This document shows positions 1-11,100 of a stretch of DNA of 64,000 nucleotides, in pieces. Origin of the DNA: Atriophallophorus winterbourni (lineage: Eukaryota > Platyhelminthes > Trematoda > Plagiorchiida > Microphallidae); NCBI GenBank assembly GCA_013407085.1, contig JACCGJ010019016.1, forward strand, positions 17,005 to 81,004. The letters are read 5' to 3'. The notes below the pieces were generated by a model. That model saw only the letters and a program-made list of their open reading frames with translations. It had not been told where the DNA came from and searched no databases. The translations under genes and the position numbers were made by a program. Numbering within the stretch: position 1 is the first letter of the stretch; every line of letters begins with the position of its first letter.

Positions 1-163
1 GGATCGGTCACTCAAAGTGCCATTCTGATTGATAGTTGCATTCAAGCATAACTTACCTTCGATTTTATATTTAATGTTCTTCAGCATTCCTTTTTTCACG
101 AATAATTCAAACCACCGAAAACAGTTTCATATTATGGTCTGATATTTTGAATGCTTGTTTCAG

Positions 164-397
164 AAAATCCGCAATGCAGTTGACAAACGACAAGCTTATT
201 ATTACCGAACGGATGGCTTATTTGCACGGGCTATTAAAGTTACACGATGGGTCGCCCAGGTTGCTTTCTTGCACAATGTTTCCTTCACCATTTCCGAAGG
301 CAGTTTTGGATTTTGCCGAATCGCTTCAGCCTGAGTTGAATTTATTGTTCCACAAAGTAGCATTAGATCACGAGTTTTTGGATCGGATTTTCAAACA
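164..397 (+). CDS. GSS: GSS exon (first in window)
   Basis: The acceptor is a pyrimidine-rich TTGTTTCAG ending at 163. An alternative AG at 179 would shorten the exon by 16 bases. The frame encodes YLHGLLKLHDG, then MFPSPFP and a segment with ELNLLFHKVALDHEFLDRIFK. This matches the N-terminal substrate-domain region of glutathione synthetases, where FPS.FP is conserved. The donor at 398 is GTAGTC, which is weak. It was chosen because it leaves two bases that join exactly with the next exon and keep the alignment gap-free. Confidence 0.85.
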
Positions 398-2071
398 GTA
401 GTCTATAAGCCTACTCTAATTTTATAGCATTGCAGATCACGATGATTATGTAAAGCATTTATGGGATATCTACTCGCGTGTTCGTGGCACGGAACATAAC
501 AAAGTAGGTACTTTTGTTCGGCATTCGAACAGTTTTATGATTCTCCTAGATCTTATTATCGATGGATTATCTAGATTATCATTCCTCACATCTGACCGGT
601 TCCGTCAATCATTAGCTATGCCTTACTTTGCCTGGCTCCATAGTATTTGTATTGATGCTGAATTCTAAATCAGTACTGCTCGCATAAACAAACTCCGAGT
701 TTCTTATTCAACAGAACATCGATCGCGTAATATATAAATATAAAGTATTCGTCAACCGCCTTCTTTATATTATCGTTTGTGCAGCCGATACCATTATACA
801 TACATACGTATGACGCTGCTATCTGTATTTTTATTGCCACTTTAATGTTATGTGTTGTGAATGTTCTGAAGACGATTTCCTTTTCTATGCCGCATCCAGA
901 TTAATGCAGAGTCTGAACTTTTAGCCCAACTGCAATTGCTACTGCCATCTCCCAACCTGAGGTCCCCGCAATCTGACTTCGCGTTGGTTATTTTAACTAA
1001 AGAATACGTTTCATAATCATCTTCAGTGCCTGTTTTGCCGTAAGAATCTTTATGGGGTGTTTGCATAGTATTATGCTTTTACTAAATTGTGTTATAAGGA
1101 AACTTTGTGTTGGCGAATAGAAGTGAAAGCTATGAGTAAGCTGCATCGCAGCTCGTTCACCTGCGGTGTAAGCGCAACAAACTCATTTGAATGCGACCCG
1201 TAACTGTAGGTACGCGGATATTAAAGCCTCTTTTATTCGAAAAAGTAACTCAATGGTGATTATTGGTAGTTATCAATTTATACATGATATCGCTGTAGTG
1301 CTTCCATTACGCTCACAATAACTGTTTGGTCGAAATAATCAGCAATCGTTCTTTTAGTGGCCCAGTAAACAAATGGAGACTAATTTTTAGGTAACCTCTC
1401 CGGGTGCCTTTGACGCAACAGCTTTGATATGGACTGATTTAAACCGAAAAGTGATATCTCTTTGCTGATAATGACCAATTTGCCAATGAATTCAATGATC
1501 ATGTTAGTTATACTGTAACAAGATTTTGACCTGCTTTCCGAGCTTCGTGCATACTTTTTTGTAGAATCTGACACTGTGGCACTTGGCCTGGATCAGGCTT
1601 GTGCTTTCATACTATGAATATATACCGTGGATTGTAACTCTTCTGAATAATTTTGACCACAGCTTCTTCGGTGGACCTTACATTCTGGTCAACAATGTAA
1701 AGTTTTTTGTACATACTTTCCTTTTACGTAATGTCTAGTTTCACTTTAAATTAGGGATTAAAATCTTGTTCAGTCGCGACCTTCCTATAAGCATCTCACT
1801 TTGAGTGAACTTGAGCGCTTACGAATGGGGGTGTTAAGAAAAGCTCACCATGTGGCATAACACTGAATTCTGCAAGAAGCCTATTTTACTGATCTCGCAC
1901 TGTTCAGTTACCTCACTTGATTATTGTCCGTACGTGTCAGAGACGTTGGTGCCTCCACCTAGTTTTCATGTGCGTCATCCTTATGGATACAAATCTTATG
2001 ATTTCCTTTCATGTTCCCTGTTTATATATATATATATATAGAGATATAGAGATATAGATAGATATATAGAT

Positions 2072-2118
<47 letters not shown>

Positions 2119-5100
2119 CTATATAATATTATATATATATATAATCAGTAAGGAGTTGCTTTAAAATGGAACATGAGATAAATCATATATATGCTGATAT
2201 GCGTTTCTGTTTCGAGGAAACTGGAGTTTTATTCTGTTGATTCTTTGTTTCAGCAGGTCATTTTTCTGGGCCTGAATCGCTCCGACTACATGTTGGATCA
2301 AGGAAATGATGCGATTCTATCAACGGAAACATCATCATTGGCCAAACTTCATCGTATAGACACAGCTGCCTCCTATCCAATCTCTACTGATTCTTGGTCG
2401 GGTTTAACGTTACGTCAAGTGGAATTTAATCTGATGGCTTCCAGTTTTTGTGGGCTCGGTCCCCGACTCGTCAAGTTTCACCGAGCTGTCTTAGGTCTGA
2501 ATCAGTTTAGAGACGAGCAAATCCGACGTGTAAGTTTGTTGCATTATAAATCCGCATTTGCATACATTTTTATCACCCATACTCTATGGCCGGTTTCGTG
2601 CTGTTTGTACTCATTCCTCATCCAGATGAGCTCTCACCATTATTGTGCACGGATGTGCAATCGTGCAGCATTCCTGTGCTGTACGGCTAACATCGTGCTA
2701 AATTGATTGGCCAACGGTAGTGATCTGCATGCTGAAACACGCTGTAGTCACTACGATTTCTATCCCCCCCTCATATCTGTCTAGGCCTGGGCATGCTGAA
2801 ACACGCTGGAGTCTCACTACCATTTCTATTTCACCCTCATATCTGTCTAGGCCTGGGCAACCTGACAGTATCTTAGCCCACGTGCAGTCTCTGACTGTGC
2901 GGCACTTTACCTGGATCAGGCTTGTGCTTTTATACCATATACTCACCATTATTTAATGAACTACATACTGTAAGCTTGGGCATCGTGGAAAAAAGACATC
3001 GCATTACGAGAGAGGATTTGTCGTATGGTAGCTAAAATGGTTACCGGAATGCATTAGCTCTACGTTGATCAGTCGCTACCTAGACCCCGGTTGAGCACTC
3101 TGGAAGATTGACACATTCCAGATGTTCTGATCCTGATGTATAGAAAAGTGCATGCGATGTCTCTTGACACGAATCATACGCTTATATTTAAATGGCTGGC
3201 TTCACACCACTCTCGTCCTAAATATTGGTCAGTTCGTGCTAGTGTTATATGAAAAAGTTTTTTTAACAAAAGTGGGAGATTTTCTGTCGCGTAACCATGC
3301 TTTGGCATCTGTTTGCTGCAAAGTTTTGGTATAATTACGACCTGCACACTCTCTTGAAAAATACTGTCTGAACCACCTTGATGGAAGTTTGATACTCTTG
3401 CTCTCCTGTGATACTTGAAACTATTTGATATTTTGCCATAAATCTTGTATTTGGCGCGTATAACTAATGATGCAGCAGACAACCAGTTATTTGAAACTGG
3501 TTTATTCTCGAAAGCTGGCAACTATCTATCATTAAGAACTGTTCATTGGGCATGGATATCCAATGGTCACCGATGTACAATCGTACAGTACTTTTGTGCT
3601 GTGCGGCTTACATCGTGGTAAATCGACTGGCCGTCCGTAGCGAGTTGTATGTTGAAACACGCTGGAGTCTCACTACAGTTTCTATTTTCTTTCTTACATC
3701 TGGGCTTGGCCAACCTGACAGTATCTTAGCCCACGTGGATTTTATGACTATGCGGCAATTTGCCTGGATCATTTTTGTGCTTTCATACATACATAATTGA
3801 AAATTTCGGTCGTGTGAAACGGTTCGTTCGATTTCCTGATAAAACAATTTGAGTAAAGTCCATTAAAATCATGGTTGATGCCTAGCAAATGCTTTTTGCA
3901 GTCCATTCCACAGTAACCATACCTTTGTATTTACGTGACAATTCCTTACAATGATGATTTGGCTTCATTGCTTGATCGAGAGACACAAGTATCTCTGTAC
4001 TAGTGATACCCCAACATTAAACTGCGTTTTTTTCGTTGCATATTTTATAAGCACATCTCAAAATTGGCCTGTTTCGGAAACGCGTAAATATGCAAATATG
4101 CAGTACTTCCCACTGCATTTCCCACTGCCGTGCCAAATCCATTGCCACCGTTAACTAACTGTAATTGAGAACATGCTGTTCGTCTAGTTTGGCACAACGT
4201 GCAGGCGTTATAGCAAGCGTTCAGCACGATAGTGACCGATTTCGAACGTGTTTACGTTCATTCATTGCCCATATCTATGTACTGCTGTCCATCTTCATGC
4301 GCACAACACTTATTTCTTGTCAAGGTCCCGGATTGCTCGTCCGCCGAGAAGTTCGCTACAGCAATTGGATTCGCGCACAAACTCTACATGCAGTCCACTT
4401 CTGGACTAAACCAATCTGAGCGCGGCTGTGGCATTCTGATGATTGTTTCTTCTGATGAGACAAACATATTCGATCAAACGGCGATACTCGAAGAATTAGC
4501 CTTGAAGCATCCTCACATTCCATTGCTAGTGCGTACGCTAGTGCAGTTGGAGGAGCCTACCGAAGGGCTATCTGTTGATAGCAGTCGCCGTCTTTTCGTG
4601 TGAGTTGATTATACATCCGTTGGAGTGATAAGAAACAATAATTATGCTAGGCTTACAATAATTTATAATGTAACGTTTTAACCTTTCTCAACATGTAAGT
4701 GTGAAGGATATTCTAAGTCTCATTTCCCTTTCTATTATCGCTTTCAGTTAGCATCAAAATAAAGGCCTAACTATTACCTCTTAATGTGTTAACTACCCGG
4801 TACGCAGTATTTTTCCTCTTACTTTTCGCGATTTTAGATTATCAACGTTTACAATGTCTTCCTCTGTGCTGATGCCTACCTGCAGTTTCAATATATGTAT
4901 GTACGAAATCACATATCTGATCCAGGCAAAGTGCCGTACAATGAGAGATCGCACGTGGTCTTAATACTCAGATTGCACTGGCGTTAACAGATATAAGCAA
5001 CTAAGCTTAAAGCGTAAAGTGGTAGTGGTATGGTATAGTATGAAAGCACAAGCCTGATACAGGCAAAGTGCCGCACAGTCAGAGACTGCACGTGGGCTAA

Positions 5101-8100
5101 GTTACTGTCAGGTTGCCCAGGCCTAGACAGATATGAGGGGGGGATAGAAATCGTAGTGACTACAGCGTGTTTCAGCATGCAGATCACTACCGTTGACCAA
5201 TCAATTTAGCACGATGTTAGCCGCACAGCACAGAAATGCTGCACGATTGCACATCCGTGCAAAGTGGTAGTGAGACTCCACCGTGTTTCCGCATGGAGCT
5301 CAGTGCTGGTAGCAGATCAATTTTGCACTGTATTAGCTGCGCAGTACAGAGTGGCATAAAAACTCGAGCCTGATCCAGGCAGAGTGGCATAGTCAGAGTG
5401 GGCTAAGATACTGTCAGGTTGTCCAGGCTTAGACAGATATGAGAAAGAAAATAGAAATGGTATTGTGACTCCAGCGTGTTTCAGCATGCACCTCACTACC
5501 GGTAGCCAATCAATTTAGCACGGTATTAGCCGCACAGCACAAGTAATATACGATTGCGCATCCATGTCAATGACTAAAACTGGTGTAGCTGATGTGATAT
5601 CGCTCACTGCATAAGCCCGTAAACTATTCTCTGCACTGATTTTACACCTGGCCGTACATTCTTTTTAAACGCACTAGTAGCGATGATGGAACCCGTGACG
5701 TTTTGCGTGCATGCGCGAGCGTTACGGTTGTTCATCGTCGCGCTGAGACTGGACCTTAACGTGGTGCGATGGTTTGTGCACCTCTATGACCCATTGAGCT
5801 ATGCTGGGTGGTGCTCTCCGAGCACCTTCAGAGTCACTCATACCAGGAAGGTCAATGGATAGAGGTCAGACGAACACGGTCTCAACCTAACCCGCGGCCT
5901 TGTGGGTCAGGCTTTTTAGCCAAAGGCTTTGGTCGAGAACCCTAATTGTTCTCCTGTCTAGGCATGGGCGACCTGGCAGTATCCCAGCCCGCATACAACG
6001 ATGACCATGACTATTACTACGAAACCCAACTCCATAGTGCATCGGCCGTCGCGCACGATAAACAGGGTCGCCTTACCTGCTGCATACAGCAGGGCGGGTA
6101 AGTGAAAACAAGCTACTGCTGGCCCTACTCTTCAAACTGTTTCTGACCCTTCCCCTCCCCCAGCCATTCTTAACAACTCTTCGTCTGTCAATCCCAGTTT
6201 TAGAAAAGACCGCGCTGAACATGGAACATTTTTTGTTCGCGAATTTACAGATCACTTTCTGAAACCACGGACTTCAGCTCACATCGGAGCCATGAATGTC
6301 AGAACTCTCAGACAAATAGGCCAGCAAGCTGCACTAGCTCTTACCTTAGATGGTCTATCTATTGATGTTTGCTGTTTATCGGAAACGCACTTATATGATC
6401 CGTCTACAATTACTGAACTTACTGCCCCAAACCTTTCAACTCGCTACTTTTTGCGCTGCTCTGGTGATTCTATAGCTGCCATCTCAGGACAGGCGGGTGT
6501 TGGTATAGTGCTGAATTCACGTGCCGAAACCTGTCTAATCGATTGGATTCCTTGTAATAGCAGGATGTGCGCAGTTAGACTAACCACTAATATTAGACCA
6601 AACTCAAAATCTTTTAATCAGCGATGCTTGTTTATTATAGCAACTTACGCTCCGACTAACACCAATTCAAACGATGAGAAGAATGCCTTCTACGACGATC
6701 TTTATGCTCTTTTGCGACGTGCAAAAAGCTCCGATATTGTTGTCTTATCGGGAGATATGAATGCCGGACTGGGTCGCTTAGATACATCTGAATCACAATT
6801 AGGTGGCATGTTTGGTCTTGAAAGCCAACGCACAGATAATGGTGAACGGTTTATACAATTCTGTGCACAGATTGGTTCCAATGGTTGTCACAGCCGGGGG
6901 TGGTTGTAGGAATGAGCCACCTACTATCTATAAAATGCTCCCACGTGGCGTGCGTCTTAGTAGCCTCTGACAACCAAGTCCAACTCATGGCCTGCACGAG
7001 TGGCTTTCACAAGCCCGGCGGAACTGCTCTTACTGACAGGAGACGGGGCGAATGCGGGTGACTGGCGCCTTAAAACCAGTTTGCTCCGGGCAGATGGAGC
7101 TCGTCAGCTACTGGCAATCCATCTAAGGGAAGGAAAACCCTGACTCCAAACCCACACTGCCTTGTGGGTCACCCGATTGCGGGAAAGGCTTCGGGAGTAA
7201 ACCCCGAGGAAAAATCCGGAGAGAAGCCCCGTAGGTAGATAACTGGCGCACAGCGCGTTTATCTGCCAACTCCCTGCTGCCTTGTAGGTTGCACTTGGCT
7301 GTGCAAAGGCTAGAGAGGTGTACTCGAACAAACACCAAGTGGTGCTGGGGAAATCATTTGTACACTATCCCCAAGAAACTTCATGATGTCTCAACGTATA
7401 TCTCAGCTCTCTGCTACGGCGTTCCCGAGACGCGACGCGCCCTAGGCTCTCCCAGCGGCTGTGGTGAAAAGTAAGCTAGCTGGGGCCATAAATATCCGTA
7501 AGGAATTTTATCTGGGATGCTTGATGTTGGTAGTCAAGCAATCACAATGCGCTCTTTATTGGACTACCAAGTAGATGTTGCTTGTCTCTTCGAGGTCCGC
7601 CTTCCCGGACACGGATCCAAATCGATCGAGGTCCCCGGAGTCGATCGTACTTATTGGCTTTTTTATGGTGGGCCCGAGGATGGATCTGGTCAGCATGGAG
7701 TAGCGATAGCGCTCAGCGACCATGCTAAACAAGCACTCATGTCATGGATGCCTGTATCCCCGAGAATCGCGGTGGTCCGGCTGAGGGTCACCCTTTGAAT
7801 ATAACAGTCGTTTCGGAGTATGCCCCAACCCTATCAGCCGACCAAACTACAAAAGACGACTTTTATGACCAACTTCAATTCGTAGTCGATAGAGTTGCTG
7901 GAAACGACGTCCTTTTTGTGGTTGGTGACTGGTACGCTCGTACAGGATCAGCAGATTCCGCAACAAACCGAATCCTGGGAAAATTTGGCCTATATATATA
8001 TCTAATATATATATCTATATATATATATTAATAATATATATTCACAATCATTTAAAAATGAAAAAGTGCCACCCGGCAATGCACGAGAAAAAGAAAGAAA

Positions 8101-11100
8101 AAAAGGTACAATATGAGGGGGAATTTTTTTGTCCATTGTTCCACATGTCGATTTTTTGATTTTTTTTCCACAAATTTGAGGGGTGAACACAAAATAGAAT
8201 GCACTCTCTCCACTGTTGCCGGTTCTCAGCCATCGTCGACAGCGTGTCAAGCCACAGACACTCACTATCCCTTGGACCCCACCCAGGAAGCCGCGTTCGT
8301 CCGACCCGAGCTAAACCCGACGTCAAGCGTTTTTAGGCCTTCTTCCAGGTCAGCGGTTGTCCACCTGAACACCGCCGCCAGCCTGGGCCAACCGACACAC
8401 GCAGCGCGCGGAAGGGTAGGCGCTCAGGCTTCATTCTCAAGACATGCCCTAGCCAGCGGAGACGGGAACGGTCGATTAGGTCTCGTAGCATCAGGATGTC
8501 CACACCTAGAACACGGTGCCTCACTTCAACGTTGCTAGTGCGGTGTTGCCACCACACTCGTGCAAGCCTCCGTAAACATCGATGTTCAAACACCTCCAAG
8601 CGCCGGAGCTCCTCTGCGCGAACTGCCCAGCTCTCGCACCCGTAAAGCAAGCCCGACCTGACTGAGGCCAGGTAAACTCTCCCCTTGAGTCTCAAACTCA
8701 CGTCAGACCGCTTCCAGAGATGACCTAGACTAGTGAACGCGAAGCGCGCTCTCGCAATGCGAGAGCCGATCTCACTTTCCAGCCCTCCTCCCGCCGTGAT
8801 GCAGCTACCAAGATAGGTGAACTGTTCCACACAGTCCAGACTGAGGTCATCCACCGTCAGAATGGGATGCAACCCCTCCCAATCTTGAAGAAGAACCTTA
8901 CACTTAGTTGGAGCTAAGTGCAATCCGTACCTAGACGCCTCCAATGCTAGCTGGTTCAGTGCATTCTGTAGGAACACCGGATCATCACAAAGCAAAGCAA
9001 TGTCATCGGCATAATCAAGGTCAGTGACACGATTACCTGGAAGTAGCTCGATCCCACCCTCAGTGAAGCTACGGAGAGCATTCTGGAGGACATCCTCGAT
9101 CGCAAAGTTGAACAAGAATGGGGACAGCGTGTTTCAGCATGCAGATCACTACCGTTGACCAATCAATTTAGCACGATGTTAGCCGCACAGCACAGAAATG
9201 CTGCACGATTGCACATCCGTGCAAAGTGGTAGTGAGACTCCACCGTGTTTCCGCATGGAGCTCAGTGCTGGTAGCAGATCAATTTTGCACTGTATTAGCT
9301 GCGCAGTACAGAGTGGCATAAAAACTCGAGCCTGATCCAGGCAGAGTGGCATAGTCAGAGTGGGCTAAGATACTGTCAGGTTGTCCAGGCTTAGACAGAT
9401 ATGAGAAAGAAAATAGAAATGGTATTGTGACTCCAGCGTGTTTCAGCATGCACCTCACTACCGGTAGCCAATCAATTTAGCACGGTATTAGCCGCACAGC
9501 ACAAGTAATATACGATTGCGCATCCATGTCAATGACTAAAACTGGTGTAGCTGATGTGATATCGCTCACTGCATAAGCCCGTAAACTATTCTCTGCACTG
9601 ATTTTACACCTGGCCGTACATTCTTTTTAAACGCACTAGTAGCGATGATGGAACCCGTGACGTTTTGCGTGCATGCGCGAGCGTTACGGTTGTTCATCGT
9701 CGCGCTGAGACTGGACCTTAACGTGGTGCGATGGTTTGTGCACCTCTATGACCCATTGAGCTATGCTGGGTGGTGCTCTCCGAGCACCTTCAGAGTCACT
9801 CATACCAGGAAGGTCAATGGATAGAGGTCAGACGAACACGGTCTCAACCTAACCCGCGGCCTTGTGGGTCAGGCTTTTTAGCCAAAGGCTTCGGTCGAGA
9901 ACCCTAATTGTTCTCCTGTCTAGGCATGGGCGACCTGGCAGTATCCCAGCCCGCATACAACGATGACCATGACTATTACTACGAAACCCAACTCCATAGT
10001 GCATCGGCCGTCGCGCACGATAAACAGGGTCGCCTTACCTGCTGCATACAGCAGGGCGGGTAAGTGAAAACAAGCTACTGCTGGCCCTACTCTTCAAACT
10101 GTTTCTGACCCTTCCCCTCCCCCAGCCATTCTTAACAACTCTTCGTCTGTCAATCCCAGTTTTAGAAAAGACCGCGCTGAACATGGAACATTTTTTGTTC
10201 GCGAATTTACAGATCACTTTCTGAAACCACGGACTTCAGCTCACATCGGAGCCATGAATGTCAGAACTCTCAGACAAATAGGCCAGCAAGCTGCACTAGC
10301 TCTTACCTTAGATGGTCTATCTATTGATGTTTGCTGTTTATCGGAAACGCACTTATATGATCCGTCTACAATTACTGAACTTACTGCCCCAAACCTTTCA
10401 ACTCGCTACTTTTTGCGCTGCTCTGGTGATTCTATAGCTGCCATCTCAGGACAGGCGGGTGTTGGTATAGTGCTGAATTCACGTGCCGAAACCTGTCTAA
10501 TCGATTGGATTCCTTGTAATAGCAGGATGTGCGCAGTTAGACTAACCACTAATATTAGACCAAACTCAAAATCTTTTAATCAGCGATGCTTGTTTATTAT
10601 AGCAACTTACGCTCCGACTAACACCAATTCAAACGATGAGAAGAATGCCTTCTACGACGATCTTTATGCTCTTTTGCGACGTGCAAAAAGCTCCGATATT
10701 GTTGTCTTATCGGGAGATATGAATGCCGGACTGGGTCGCTTAGATACATCTGAATCACAATTAGGTGGCATGTTTGGTCTTGAAAGCCAACGCACAGATA
10801 ATGGTGAACGGTTTATACAATTCTGTGCACAGATTGGTTCCAATGGTTGTCACAGCCGGGGGTGGTTGTAGGAATGAGCCACCTACTATCTATAAAATGC
10901 TCCCACGTGGCGTGCGTCTTAGTAGCCTCTGACAACCAAGTCCAACTCATGGCCTGCACGAGTGGCTTTCACAAGCCCGGCGGAACTGCTCTTACTGACA
11001 GGAGACGGGGCGAATGCGGGTGACTGGCGCCTTAAAACCAGTTTGCTCCGGGCAGATGGAGCTCGTCAGCTACTGGCAATCCATCTAAGGGAAGGAAAAC

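Larger units (their letters stand above)
5162..9123. repeat. Composite retroelement tandem array, unit 1 (3962 bp)
   Basis: Unit 1 of a direct tandem array. From left to right it contains part of the minus SINE-like compound, a plus RTE 5' leader and endonuclease fragment, a second plus non-LTR leader and endonuclease fragment, a (TA)n tract, and a minus RTE 3' fragment that stops at GGGGACAG. The identical junction ACAG-CGTGTTTCAG starts the next units at 9124, 13117 and 17066. The array lies within the 4600-25809 intron of GSS. Confidence 0.93.

Noticed and set aside
147..163. Open frame starting at 147 as the true start of the first exon
   Set aside because: The frame has no ATG there and a good 3' splice site (TTGTTTCAG) ends at 163, so bases before it are intron.
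2646..2943. tRNA-derived SINE with A and B boxes
   Set aside because: No GGTTCGANNCC-like B box at a suitable place; the promoter type is left open.
5880..5990. HDV-like ribozyme in the RTE leader, suggested by TGGGC(A/G)ACC
   Set aside because: I could not find a consistent nested double-pseudoknot pairing by eye; a structure search would be needed before any claim.
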